Shown piece after piece: positions 1 through 8,596 of a stretch of DNA of 64,000 nt. Under the pieces are notes generated by a model. That model was given only the letters and a program-made list of their open reading frames with translations. It ran no database searches and was not told the origin of the DNA. Origin of the DNA: JBMOKU01 sp049324315 (GTDB taxonomy: Bacteria > Bacillota > Clostridia > Peptostreptococcales > Thermotaleaceae); NCBI GenBank assembly GCA_049324315.1, contig JBMOKU010000041.1, positions 1-64,000 on the forward strand, in the 5' to 3' direction. The first letter of the stretch is position 1. Every line of letters begins with the position of its first letter. Both the position numbers and the translations under genes were made by a program.

Positions 1-126
1 GGTACTTTACCCTCTCGCTTAGCACCCTGCATTACTGCAACGCACCGAGATTGGCTACCCAGCTCACTGGCGATTACTGGGACGGGACTTGCACCCGCTA
101 GTGTAGTCCAGCTTCACTGGACGCAC
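1..126 (-). mobile_element. Group II intron, 5' end (partial, probably class IIC)
   Basis: Read on the minus strand, the sequence starts with GTGCG at 126 and runs off the window at base 1. It has the usual opening of a bacterial group II intron: GTGCG, then a short hairpin (TCCAG...CTGGA), then a second hairpin (GCGGG-TGCAAG-TCCCGT), matching the first stems of domain I as I recall them from the Oceanobacillus iheyensis group IIC intron. A terminator hairpin with a T-rich tract ends 12 bases before the intron start, which is the preferred target of class IIC introns. The reverse transcriptase and domains V/VI must lie outside the window. The class assignment is inference. Confidence 0.72.
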
Positions 127-130
127 CGAA

Positions 131-155
131 AAAGAAAAGGCGGATTATCTCCGCC
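131..155 (-). terminator. Intrinsic terminator, intron target site
   Basis: The stem GGCGGA/TCCGCC has a 5-base loop and is followed on the minus strand by TTTTCTTTTTC. It ends the 89-residue gene at 163-432 and lies immediately before the intron boundary. Confidence 0.8.
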
Positions 156-162
156 CATCTGA

Positions 163-432
163 TTAATATCTTACCAAATGATAAATCATATATTTGTATT
201 CATCATTACGTCTGTCTTCAAGAACATGGTTTAATCTCATCTCATGCTCAGCAGCTTTTCTCATTTTATCTTTTTTCTTTTCTTCATTTTGCTTGATTTG
301 AATATCTATATCAAAATAGCTGAAATTTAAATTTAGATTTAATAATGACATAACATTTTTCCTCCCTGTTTCGATCATTTCGTCGATACGATTATTTCTT
401 TGATTCATATTTGCCGTTGATTGATGCAGCAT
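163..432 (-). CDS. Hypothetical charged helical protein, 89 aa
   Basis: I do not recognise this protein. It has no signal peptide or membrane segment. Its N-terminal third is polar (Asn/Gln-rich), the middle contains a hydrophobic stretch around residues 28-46, and the rest is rich in Lys, Glu and Arg and probably helical. The ATG at 432 has a GAGGGGG ribosome binding site about 8 bases upstream, and a good terminator follows the stop codon, so expression is credible. Its 3' flank was the landing site of the group II intron. Function unknown. Confidence 0.6.
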   Translation of the reverse strand: MLHQSTANMNQRNNRIDEMIETGRKNVMSLLNLNLNFSYFDIDIQIKQNEEKKKDKMRKAAEHEMRLNHVLEDRRNDEYKYMIYHLVRY

Positions 433-531
433 TTGAATACCCCCTCATCTACTTTCAATTATCTTGCTTGATCATTTGTAATGTCTAAAACATAATCACC
501 TTCATCAATAGATCCTCCTTTCATATATGAT

Positions 532-574
532 AAAAGCCATAGGCGAATATTGGCATATTCTACCTATGGCTTTT
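532..574. terminator. Symmetric hairpin, possible bidirectional terminator
   Basis: AAAAGCCATAGG at 532-543 pairs perfectly with CCTATGGCTTTT at 563-574 around a 19-base loop. The arm sequence recurs in the hairpin at 634-667, so the two are probably related by duplication. Confidence 0.6.
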
Positions 575-626
575 GGCAATTGCAAGTTTTATAAGACATG
601 GAATGAGACAAACATCCATCCAAAAC

Positions 627-667
627 ATGAAAAAGCCATAGATAGTATACGCTCACTACCTATGGCT
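627..667 (-). terminator. Terminator of the 37-residue peptide gene
   Basis: AGCCATAG at 634-641 pairs with CTATGGCT at 660-667. On the minus strand the stem is followed by TTTTTC. It lies 37 bases after the stop codon of the small gene at 704-817. Confidence 0.6.
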
Positions 668-703
668 GGGAATTATACTTCATGAGAAAAATACATTAAA
701 AAA

Positions 704-817
704 CTAATCTTCCCGACAGGACACAGGCCGTGAACAGAATTTACCCTTTTCAGTTGCAAATGATACAATTAAAATACATGCATTACACTTTCTCTCAATA
801 GTTATTGCAGTTATCAT
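704..817 (-). CDS. Cysteine-containing small peptide, 37 aa
   Basis: This short reading frame has an excellent ribosome binding site (AAAGGAGG, 8 bases before the ATG at 817) and its own downstream hairpin. The peptide has four cysteines: C11 and C14 as a CxxC after a basic ERK, then C28 and C34 in a polar C-terminal part. A hydrophobic run (ILIVSFA) lies between them. The pattern could bind a metal or form disulfides, but I recognise no family. The sole support is the start signal, the terminator and the cysteine spacing. Confidence 0.5.
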   Translation of the reverse strand: MITAITIERKCNACILIVSFATEKGKFCSRPVSCRED

Positions 818-1057
818 GAACACGACCTCCTTTCGATTACTTGATTTAACCTACATCTTATTATATGCTTTTTTGGTAATATTTACAACATTTTTCTATA
901 TCTGTAATGAAACTGTAATATTTTTCTAACAGATCTAATAGCTTGTACATACCTTACATAAAAATCATTTCGTCTCCTATTATTGACTAGTTTGTCCAAT
1001 ACTTGTTAATATTATATGTAGGTAATACCATAATGAGAATTTTATAGGAGGTTGTTA

Positions 1058-1696
1058 ATGAATAGTCTTGATTTTATTTACCAAAGGCATAGTATCAGAA
1101 AATTTAAAGAGACAGATGTTCCTATAGAACATATTCATGAAATCATTCGTGCCGCGACCCATGCACCTTCAGGTAAGAATAAACAAACCTGGCATTTTGT
1201 TGTTTTAAAAAACAAAGACAAGATTCAAGATATTGTTAAAATAGTGGAAGAGAAAAATGATAAAGTAGCAAGTCTGACAAATGATGAAAACATCCGTAAA
1301 GAAATTTCAAAGTTCAAACCATATCACACTGCATTTAGAAACGCTCCAGTCCTTATTTTTGCTTTTGCTGGTCCTTATTATGAAGTAGCGGTGGAGGCTT
1401 ATCGATCTTTTGATTCTTCTTCGGAAGAAATACATGATTTGATGAGAGTATCCCCAGCCATTCAAAATGTTTCTGCCGCTGTAGAAAATCTCATGCTGGC
1501 AGCTGCATCATTAGGTTACGGTACATGCTGGATGACCGGTCCTGTATATGCTTTTAAAGAAATAGAAGCCTATTTAGGCTTTCATAAAGACGCCTACTTC
1601 CTTGCTGCAATGACACCACTAGGTGTTCCTGTAGAAGGTGAACGATCGAGGCCTCCAAGAAAGCCATTGGAAGAAATATTAACCATCATCGAATAA
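1058..1696 (+). CDS. Nitroreductase family protein
   Basis: This is a 212-residue FMN-dependent oxidoreductase of the nitroreductase superfamily. The N-terminal RHSIRKF motif (about 10-16) and the following helix with APSGKNKQ (about 36-43) form the usual phosphate-binding part of the FMN site, and the GYGTCWM segment near 152-158 is the typical C-terminal FMN-contact region. An upstream TTG at 1052 is in frame, but the ATG at 1058 sits 6 bases after AGGAGG and is the better start. It is a single gene between terminators. The substrate (nitro compounds, flavins or quinones) cannot be inferred. Confidence 0.9.
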   Translation: MNSLDFIYQRHSIRKFKETDVPIEHIHEIIRAATHAPSGKNKQTWHFVVLKNKDKIQDIVKIVEEKNDKVASLTNDENIRKEISKFKPYHTAFRNAPVLIFAFAGPYYEVAVEAYRSFDSSSEEIHDLMRVSPAIQNVSAAVENLMLAAASLGYGTCWMTGPVYAFKEIEAYLGFHKDAYFLAAMTPLGVPVEGERSRPPRKPLEEILTIIE

Positions 1697-1705
1697 TCAT
1701 TGTTC

Positions 1706-1737
1706 AAGGCACATACCCATGTATGTGCTTTTCTTTT
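1706..1737 (+). terminator. Intrinsic terminator
   Basis: GCACATAC at 1709-1716 pairs with GTATGTGC at 1721-1728 around CCAT, followed by TTTTCTTTT. It ends the nitroreductase gene and overlaps the stop of the convergent glycosyltransferase. Confidence 0.8.
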
Positions 1738-2851
1738 ATATCAAACCATTATAGATGCTTAAGGTTTTTTGCGTTGCATCTTTCCAAGAATACTTTTTAC
1801 CATGGTCAAGGGATCTTTGCTTTAAGCTATCCATTAAATCCTGATCTGTAACCGTATCATAGATTGTTTGTGCCATATCCACAACATCGTATGGATTCAG
1901 ATAAACACAAGTATTTCCCATTACTTCAGGCATTGACGAAACATTAGAAGTGATGACTGGTGTCCCACAAGCAGCAGCTTCTATAGGCGGAAGTCCAAAG
2001 CCTTCATATAAAGATGGATACACAAAACACTCACATGCATTATAAAAGGCTGGTAAATACTTAGTTGGTACAAAACCTGTAAATATAATTTTGTCCCTAA
2101 TAGATAGTTTTTCTGCAAGTTTGTTCAAATTTTCATATGTTCTAGATGGCTCTCCTAGAATAACAAGTTTATACGCCTCATCAAACTCGTTGCATATTTT
2201 ATGAAAAGCCCTGATTAGTCTGGTTAGGTTTTTTCTGGGACTAAACCCACCGAGATAAAGGATAAATTTATCTCTAATATGAAAAAGCTCTTCCACAATT
2301 GTCTTTGCGTCTTTTTTTTCCATGGGCTGATAAATACTGTCAGCAGCATGGTAAATCACTTCAATTTTATCATTAGGAACATCAAAGTATCTTCTTATAT
2401 CTTTTTTAGAATGATGAGATACGGTAATAATCTTATCAGCAGCATCAATAGCATACGGCGTATGTCGCAATACGTAATCTAAATGGGGTTTATCAACAGT
2501 TTCAGGCATAACATAAGGAATCAAATCATGTACAGTTAATACCAGCTTATGTCTTTTTTTTCTAGGAAGTCCGATTCCGTTAATAGTGTTATGAAATATA
2601 TCTACCCTCGTTTTCTCTTCCCAATTTGTCCGGTAGATCATTTTCCAGAAGTCTTTTTTCCTCTCACCCATATCACGCCGGAATGAGTTAAATGTAAAAG
2701 CCAGTTCACTCCCTTTCCCTTCAGGATAGAACAGAACATATTTATTGTTATGATCTATTTCCTTTAGGTTTGAAATGATATGACTTGTGTAATTACCCAA
2801 ACCGGAACCAATGTGCCAGCTTGCTACTCTCGCATCTATCCCTATTCTCAT
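1736..2851 (-). CDS. Glycosyltransferase family 4 protein
   Basis: This 371-residue GT-B fold retaining glycosyltransferase has an N-terminal acceptor half (Gly-rich start MRIGIDAR, then GSGLGNYT) and a C-terminal nucleotide-sugar half. The donor-site E-x7-E signature is in YEGFGLPPIEAAACG near 278-292, with LGGFSPRKNL near 200 opening the second Rossmann domain. No membrane segment is seen. It follows ugd on the same strand with a 225-base gap containing the ugd terminator, so it probably has its own promoter. The sugar and acceptor are unknown; the surroundings suggest a surface glycan. Confidence 0.88.
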   Translation of the reverse strand: MRIGIDARVASWHIGSGLGNYTSHIISNLKEIDHNNKYVLFYPEGKGSELAFTFNSFRRDMGERKKDFWKMIYRTNWEEKTRVDIFHNTINGIGLPRKKRHKLVLTVHDLIPYVMPETVDKPHLDYVLRHTPYAIDAADKIITVSHHSKKDIRRYFDVPNDKIEVIYHAADSIYQPMEKKDAKTIVEELFHIRDKFILYLGGFSPRKNLTRLIRAFHKICNEFDEAYKLVILGEPSRTYENLNKLAEKLSIRDKIIFTGFVPTKYLPAFYNACECFVYPSLYEGFGLPPIEAAACGTPVITSNVSSMPEVMGNTCVYLNPYDVVDMAQTIYDTVTDQDLMDSLKQRSLDHGKKYSWKDATQKTLSIYNGLI

Positions 2852-3049
2852 GCTATCGGCTCCTTTTCATTTATTCCATTTATGTAATCTGCTACTCCTT
2901 TCTATACTATGAAATCATCAGGAATATGGTGATTATTCCGTTATACGATGCCTTACTGTTGATACTAAGAAAACTTCTACAAATTGTTTTATCATTCATT
3001 CTTATGATTATCTCTTTTATAGCATCATTGGAAAAAGGCGTACACATTA

Positions 3050-3075
3050 AAATAAGGTGGTCCATTGACCACCTT
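3050..3075 (-). terminator. Terminator after ugd
   Basis: GGTGGTC at 3056-3062 and GACCACC at 3067-3073 form a perfect 7-bp stem with a CATT loop, followed on the minus strand by TTATTTT. It begins two bases after the ugd stop codon. Confidence 0.85.
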
Positions 3076-3076
3076 T

Positions 3077-4477
3077 TCACTGCAAATGAAATAAAGGATT
3101 GAATGCGCTTCTTTTTTCAGTTGTATTTTCATGGGATGTCATACATATATCCTGTGCATAGTTTGGTACAAGTATCTCTTTGCTGCAAACGCCTATCCCA
3201 TGATATTCAAAGCCTTTTTCCCTCATTGATTTTCCATCAAAAATATTTCTACCATCTATCATGACTCTATGCTTCATTAAACCTCGAATTTTGCGTATGC
3301 TTAGTTCCTGAAAGTCTCTCCATTCCGTAAGGATAAGTAAAGCATCCGCATCTTTAACCGCCTGATATGGATTTGAAACATACTGTACAGGATCATGTAG
3401 TTCTTTTCTCATATTGTCCATGGCTATTGGGTCATATGCTCGAACCTTAGCACCGCGTTTTAAAAGTTCTTCCATGATAAATAGAGCAGGCGCTTCGCGG
3501 ATGTCATCTGTACCTGCCTTAAACGCTAAACCAAGAATTGCCACATGAATTTCTTCTAGATTTTTAAAGCGACTTTCCAATATCTTTATAACTTTCTCAC
3601 GCTGCTGTTGATTAACCACCAGTGTTTGCTTTATGATTTTAAAATCATAACCAAGGTTCTCACCTATTTTGATCAAACCTTTTACGTCTTTTGGAAAGCA
3701 TGCACCACCAAAACCAATACCGGCGTGTAGAAACTTATCGCCAATCCTCCGGTCCATTCCCATTCCCTTGGCAACTTCCCTTACATCTCCACCAGCTAAC
3801 TCACAGATATTGGCCATTTCATTAATAAAGGATATTTTCGTAGCCAAGAATGCATTGGAAGCATATTTTATTAACTCAGCACTTTCAGGATCTGTTACCA
3901 TTGTTTTTAAATTCAACGGCTTATAGATTTCTTTGAGTATATTGGCAGACTTCTCCGATTCACTGCCTATGACAATTCGATCGCCATGGAAGGTATCATG
4001 GACAGCCGTCCCTTCCCTTAAAAACTCTGGATTTGATACAACATCAAAAGATATCTTATCCTGTAAGTTTTCTTCTATAATTTTTCTAACTTTTCTTGTC
4101 GTACCTACAGGAACTGTACTCTTGTTCACAATAATTCTATATCCGTCCATTGATTTTCCTATGCACTGTGCTACAGCTTCCACCTGTGACATATCAACAT
4201 TCCCGTCTGTCAACGATGGTGTTCCCACAGCAATAAAAATGACATAAGAAGTTTTTACAGCATCCTCCACGGATGTTGTAAAACACAATCTTCTTTCATT
4301 GACATTGCGTTTGAGCATATCATCAAGATAGGCTTCGTAAATAGGGGAGATCCCTTTGTTTAAATTTTCGACTTTCATTTCATTGTGATCGACACAAGTA
4401 ACTTCATGCCCAATTTCAGCAAGACACACCCCTGTTACCAGCCCTACATAGCCTGTTCCGATTACTGTTATCCTCAT
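3077..4477 (-). CDS. ugd: UDP-glucose 6-dehydrogenase
   Basis: The enzyme oxidises UDP-glucose to UDP-glucuronate with two NAD+. The 466-residue protein begins with the NAD-binding GTGYVGL motif at 7-13, has VGTPS near 86 and STVPVGT near 120, and carries the catalytic cysteine in GGACFPKD near residue 259. The C-terminal UDP-binding domain follows (AFKAGTDDIRE near 319). About 35 polar residues at the C-terminus exceed the usual core. It lies 18 bases after the GT4 gene at 4496-5647, and both are probably co-transcribed. The product could feed a glucuronate-containing polymer or glycolipid. Other UDP-sugar dehydrogenases (e.g. UDP-ManNAc) are less likely. Confidence 0.9.
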   Translation of the reverse strand: MRITVIGTGYVGLVTGVCLAEIGHEVTCVDHNEMKVENLNKGISPIYEAYLDDMLKRNVNERRLCFTTSVEDAVKTSYVIFIAVGTPSLTDGNVDMSQVEAVAQCIGKSMDGYRIIVNKSTVPVGTTRKVRKIIEENLQDKISFDVVSNPEFLREGTAVHDTFHGDRIVIGSESEKSANILKEIYKPLNLKTMVTDPESAELIKYASNAFLATKISFINEMANICELAGGDVREVAKGMGMDRRIGDKFLHAGIGFGGACFPKDVKGLIKIGENLGYDFKIIKQTLVVNQQQREKVIKILESRFKNLEEIHVAILGLAFKAGTDDIREAPALFIMEELLKRGAKVRAYDPIAMDNMRKELHDPVQYVSNPYQAVKDADALLILTEWRDFQELSIRKIRGLMKHRVMIDGRNIFDGKSMREKGFEYHGIGVCSKEILVPNYAQDICMTSHENTTEKRSAFNPLFHLQ

Positions 4478-4495
4478 GGTTTCAATCTCCTTTTC

Positions 4496-5647
4496 CTATG
4501 CAGTAAGCTTTCGTTTGCTGTTCATGTTCATTTTATCCACTACTTCTTGATAGCTGTTTACAAGCTTTTGAAAGACATAATCCCAGTTCATTTCCAGGGT
4601 ATAGTTCCTGGCTGTTTCCGCTAAATGGTTTCGCATCCTTTTGTCATTCACAAGCATTTCCGCAGCTCTATAGAATTCTTTCTCATTACGAACACCGCAT
4701 GCCAATCCGTTGTATCCATCAACAAGGTTATCCGTAATACCGCCTGCATTACATGCAATCACTGGAAGACCGGAGGCCATTGCTTCAATCACCACATTAC
4801 CATAGGTTTCTGTAGATGACGGAAACAGAAACACATCTGAGGACGCATACATTTCTGCCAGCTCATTGCCCTTAAGAAATCCCGTAAATGTCATATTTTC
4901 TGGGGCTTGCTCCTTAAGTTCCCTTGTCATAGGCCCATCGCCCACCATCATAAAGTGTACGCTGTCTTTAAAATTATGATTCAGCTTTCTCGCAACATTC
5001 ATAAGTATATCCAGGTCCTTTTCCGGAGACATTCTTCCCACATATAAAAAGACAATTTTATCATCAATGTTGTACTGTTTTCTTAAGTCCTTATTTCGCA
5101 ATTGTGGGGAGAATTTTGCAGTATCTATGCCTCTGCTCCAAATCTCTAAATTTTCGATTCCTTGCTCAGCCAATAATTCCATCGTGTTTTTTGATGGACA
5201 GTAATTCTTCTCACATTGACTATGGAACCATTTAAAAAAGCGCCACGATGCATTCACCAAAAACTTTAGATTAAAATACTCCAAATACTGGGGAATATTG
5301 GTATGATAGGAGGAAACTAAAGGAATATTGCAATCCTTTGCATACTTAAGACCGCATAAGCCCAAATTAAAGGGTGTTACCACATGTATAATATCCGGCC
5401 TGAAATCTTTTAATTGCTCAACAATGGATAAATAATTAGGTAGTGCTACCCTACATTCCGGATATAAGATAAATTTAAAGCTAAAGAATCGTTTAATTTT
5501 ATTGTTATACGCTTCTATTCCATCTTGAGGTGCAAAGACTCTATAGTCTATATTGTGTGCTTCAAAATAATGTATCAATTTATTCAACGTTTTTGTTACG
5601 CCATTTATCTGAGGTAAATACGTATCTGTAAAAATTGCTATTTTCAT
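4496..5647 (-). CDS. Glycosyltransferase family 4, MgtA/UgtP-like
   Basis: This 383-residue protein opens with FTDTYLPQINGV, typical of GT4 enzymes that glycosylate lipids (GDP-mannose- or UDP-glucose-dependent diacylglycerol transferases). It has VGRMSPEKDLD near 200 and the E-x7-E donor motif in TETYGNVVIEAMASG near 277-291. It lies 21 bases downstream of the PAP2 phosphatase and upstream of ugd. The order PAP2-GT4-ugd suggests membrane-lipid-linked sugar chemistry, possibly glucuronosyl or glucosyl glycolipids. The exact donor is not determinable. Confidence 0.87.
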   Translation of the reverse strand: MKIAIFTDTYLPQINGVTKTLNKLIHYFEAHNIDYRVFAPQDGIEAYNNKIKRFFSFKFILYPECRVALPNYLSIVEQLKDFRPDIIHVVTPFNLGLCGLKYAKDCNIPLVSSYHTNIPQYLEYFNLKFLVNASWRFFKWFHSQCEKNYCPSKNTMELLAEQGIENLEIWSRGIDTAKFSPQLRNKDLRKQYNIDDKIVFLYVGRMSPEKDLDILMNVARKLNHNFKDSVHFMMVGDGPMTRELKEQAPENMTFTGFLKGNELAEMYASSDVFLFPSSTETYGNVVIEAMASGLPVIACNAGGITDNLVDGYNGLACGVRNEKEFYRAAEMLVNDKRMRNHLAETARNYTLEMNWDYVFQKLVNSYQEVVDKMNMNSKRKLTA

Positions 5648-5668
5648 AGATCATCCTCCTGATAAGAT

Positions 5669-6235
5669 TTATATGAAGAAGCCCCAGTACTCAAATAAAA
5701 TATGATTCATGACGGAAAAGGTCGTGCCAATCAACATTCCTACAAATACATCGGTGGGATAGTGAACACCAAGATAAACCCTAGATACGCCAACAATAAA
5801 TGCCGTTGTAATCAAACTAAAGGACAAAACAGGAAACAGAATGGATAACGTAACAGCTAAAGAAAAAGCAGCTGTTGTATGTCCAGATGGAAAGGAGTAA
5901 TCATGTAGATGGGTATGGAATGTATTTATATCTGTAAGATTGAGAAAAGGTCGTGGCCTCGTAAACTTCTTTTTTAAATAATGGACAAGAATATGGCTAG
6001 TTGACAATGTTGCCAAACATTGAATACCTGCCATCTTAATTTGATCATTACCGAAAAGTATAAGAATCAGCGAGAATGCTATTGTGTAGAATGCTCCTCC
6101 AAGTCCTGTTATGAAAGGTATAATTTTATCAAGAGCCCCACATTTGACCCCGTCATTAAAGATATAGAAAAGCTTTAAATCTCCAGTATGAATGATTCTA
6201 ATGATACGGTTCACATCAAATCTAGCCCCCTTCAT
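5669..6235 (-). CDS. PAP2-family membrane phosphatase
   Basis: This is a 188-residue integral membrane protein with about five hydrophobic segments. The three parts of the PAP2 phosphatase signature are present: KKKFTRPRP (near 87-95), PSGHT (near 114-118) and SRVYLGVHYPTD (near 147-158) with the catalytic histidine. Family members dephosphorylate undecaprenyl pyrophosphate or phosphatidylglycerophosphate outside the membrane. It is the first gene of the minus-strand run PAP2-GT4-ugd. Whether it acts on undecaprenyl pyrophosphate (BcrC-like) or on another lipid phosphate is open. Confidence 0.88.
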   Translation of the reverse strand: MKGARFDVNRIIRIIHTGDLKLFYIFNDGVKCGALDKIIPFITGLGGAFYTIAFSLILILFGNDQIKMAGIQCLATLSTSHILVHYLKKKFTRPRPFLNLTDINTFHTHLHDYSFPSGHTTAAFSLAVTLSILFPVLSFSLITTAFIVGVSRVYLGVHYPTDVFVGMLIGTTFSVMNHILFEYWGFFI

Positions 6236-6438
6236 TCTTTTCTACTTCTATTCTATAATCTATACCACTTTGTAATATTATCCCTATGTAAAAAGCCCGT
6301 TAGCTTTCCGTAAAATTGTTAATTTTAAAATTTTTCCTTAATATTCATAATTTCCTATGTGTTATAAAACAAGAATCGTTCATGAAATCACAGTATTGAT
6401 TTTGCAGCCCATGGAAATAATAAAGTAGAGGTGATAAC

Positions 6439-7407
6439 ATGAAGACGATGAAAATGAGTATGGTTTTATTCCTCATATTTTGTATGATTTTTTCCTTTTC
6501 TGGATGTGGAAGCAAGCCAAAAAAGCCTAGTACCCAGGAGGAAAATGCACAAAAACCTATGCCAAAGGTCATTGAAGAAATCGAGAAAGATGCGCTTAAA
6601 ATCATGGAACAGGCAGATATGATACCTTACTTTCAAAAAATCATTGTCGAGAAACAGATAAAAGAAATGGAAAGTAGTGCGCAGCAGTCAAATGTAGATT
6701 TATCCATATCTGGGAGCGGAGAAAACAAATTGGAAGTGAAAGCTGACAGTTCAGAAAAGAGTGAAGAAGATAAACCCCAATCTATAACGATTGAGGACAG
6801 CATATTATCCGAAATTCTAAAAAAAGAAAAGGAAAACTCAGATGAGGGCCAGACTGAAAAGCCACCTAAAGACATAGAAGAAACATGGAAAAAAATTAAT
6901 GATCTGATCAAAGGCTTACATGGTAAATGGAATGTATTAGAACCTCAGTTGACACCCGTTAATGTTCCTCCGGAGATGATCGGACAATTTGAAGATACAC
7001 TAAATCAGCTAACAAAATTTGGGTTCGATAAAAAATACTTTGAAACAATCTCAACGGCAAATAATTTGACAGCGCATCTTCCCAAATTTATGACCTATTA
7101 TAAATACGATATACCACCTCATGTTTATACGCTAAAGTATCATATTCGTGATATCGTATTAAATGCATCTGTCGGCAATTTTCAGGCTGCTCAAGATAGC
7201 TTAGACAAGTTCAGAGAATTAAGTCAAGGCTTGAAATCTGAGTTAATAAAAAAGAAAGCCCAAGATGTGTCAGATAAATTGGATGCATCTGTCACAAATC
7301 TTCAAAATGCCATTAAAAATAAAGATATGCTCTTACTCAAGATTAACGCAGGAATCGTTGCAAAAAATGTGATGTTAATAAAAGATGCACTTACGGGTTC
7401 GATGTAA
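6439..7407 (+). CDS. Lipoprotein of unknown function
   Basis: The 322-residue protein has a lipoprotein signal peptide: basic MKTMKMS, a hydrophobic stretch at 8-20, and the lipobox FSGC with Cys23 as the lipidated residue. A Pro/Lys/Glu/Ser-rich low-complexity linker (about 25-140) follows, then a helical C-terminal domain (150-322) with long amphipathic repeats, suggestive of a helical bundle. I recognise no family. It is divergent from the PAP2 operon and is a single-gene unit ending at a bidirectional terminator. The start has GAGGTG 6 bases upstream. Anchored on the outer face of the membrane. Confidence 0.8.
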   Translation: MKTMKMSMVLFLIFCMIFSFSGCGSKPKKPSTQEENAQKPMPKVIEEIEKDALKIMEQADMIPYFQKIIVEKQIKEMESSAQQSNVDLSISGSGENKLEVKADSSEKSEEDKPQSITIEDSILSEILKKEKENSDEGQTEKPPKDIEETWKKINDLIKGLHGKWNVLEPQLTPVNVPPEMIGQFEDTLNQLTKFGFDKKYFETISTANNLTAHLPKFMTYYKYDIPPHVYTLKYHIRDIVLNASVGNFQAAQDSLDKFRELSQGLKSELIKKKAQDVSDKLDASVTNLQNAIKNKDMLLLKINAGIVAKNVMLIKDALTGSM

Positions 7408-7421
7408 TACCTCCAGTATGT

Positions 7422-7518
7422 AAAAAAACAGGTTATTGTTTAGACAGAACTGATCATATTATGTATCACTGCTAGAATCGACTTTGTATCAGTCCTATCA
7501 AAACTAACCTGTTTTTGT
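7422..7518. terminator. Long imperfect inverted repeat, bidirectional terminator
   Basis: CAGGTTA at 7429-7435 pairs with TAACCTG at 7505-7511, and the pairing continues inward imperfectly through GAACTGAT/ATCAGTCC. A-rich and T-rich flanks make it fit termination of both convergent genes. The arms are much longer than an ordinary terminator needs. Confidence 0.6.
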
Positions 7519-7531
7519 TTTCGTACAGCTT

Positions 7532-8596
7532 TCAATTATCACAAACCTCTATGATATAAATATCGGGGTTTTTCTGAAGATCGATTTCCTCTTGACCATC
7601 AATGTATTTTCCATCATCTTCAAAGACAATACGTACCACTGGTCTCGTAGGATAATTTCTATTATTATCGATTACGATAGCTTTCTGCACGGTGTTAAGC
7701 TGCACAAGTGTCCCCAGGGGAAAAACCACAATATGATTTAGAAGATTATTGACTATATTTTGGTCATAATGTACATCACTGGTTGAAAGCAAGTATTCTA
7801 CGGCCTTATCCGGTGTTATTTTTTCTTTATAAACCCGTGATGATGTCAGGGCATCATAGGTATCGGTTACAGAAACAATTTTGGCAAATTCGTGGATTTC
7901 AGTATTACATTTTCCTAGGGGATAGCCTGTACCATCTATCCGCTCATGATGCATAAGTGCAATAATTCTTGACAAGCTGCTGATGTCATCATATTCTCTC
8001 AATATTGAAAAACCATATAAGGTATGTTTCTTCATCAACTCAAATTCTTCATGCAATAAAGGGCCTGGCTTATTTAATATGGAGGTAGGTATCTGTGTCT
8101 TCCCGATATCATGGAGCATGGCACCTATCCCCAGATCTCTTAAGCGTAGCTCATTATATCCTAGAGATTTTCCAATGAGAATAGATAAAATAGCTACATT
8201 AACAGAATGAGCAAAAGTATATTCATCTACGCATCGAAGATCTGTTAAATTAACCATCAGATTCTTACTGCTTAGTAATTCGTCAACGATACGATTGATT
8301 GCATCAGAAATGCCTGACACACTAAATTTTTTCTTTTGACGGATATCACTCATCGCTTGAAAGATCATCTTTTTGGCAAGGATTCTCGTCTCTTGATTGA
8401 TAACATCATGGACCTCAATATCTTTGGAGATGCTGTCCTCTATATACAATTCTTGGATACCTAAATGATTTAAACGGTTCAAAAAATGTTGCGTCAAAAC
8501 AACACCCTTCGCAAGCAGGATATTTCCGTCACACGAGTATATATCTCTTGCCAATACCATACCTGAAGCTACTTTTCTTAAGCTTATTAATCTCAT
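7532..8596 (-). CDS. HD-GYP domain protein, predicted cyclic-di-GMP phosphodiesterase
   Basis: The 354-residue protein has an N-terminal region of about 110 residues that I cannot assign with confidence, followed by an HD-GYP domain. The metal-binding HD lies in LHDIGK near 160-165, and the class signature is intact as HHERIDGTGYP near 214-224, so catalytic activity is expected. HD-GYP enzymes hydrolyse cyclic-di-GMP or related dinucleotides. An in-frame TTG lies further upstream, but the ATG at 8596 follows GGAGG with correct spacing. It is monocistronic. No membrane segment is seen, so it is cytoplasmic. Confidence 0.88.
   Translation of the reverse strand: MRLISLRKVASGMVLARDIYSCDGNILLAKGVVLTQHFLNRLNHLGIQELYIEDSISKDIEVHDVINQETRILAKKMIFQAMSDIRQKKKFSVSGISDAINRIVDELLSSKNLMVNLTDLRCVDEYTFAHSVNVAILSILIGKSLGYNELRLRDLGIGAMLHDIGKTQIPTSILNKPGPLLHEEFELMKKHTLYGFSILREYDDISSLSRIIALMHHERIDGTGYPLGKCNTEIHEFAKIVSVTDTYDALTSSRVYKEKITPDKAVEYLLSTSDVHYDQNIVNNLLNHIVVFPLGTLVQLNTVQKAIVIDNNRNYPTRPVVRIVFEDDGKYIDGQEEIDLQKNPDIYIIEVCDN

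Noticed and set aside
459..524. 21-codon frame (minus) with ATG at 524
   Set aside because: No Shine-Dalgarno sequence before the ATG; the AGGAGG lies inside the frame.
2785..3102. 105-residue plus-strand frame in the GT4-ugd gap
   Set aside because: It overlaps the terminator at 3050-3075 and the 5' end of the GT4 gene, lacks a ribosome binding site, and its composition is that of random AT-rich sequence.
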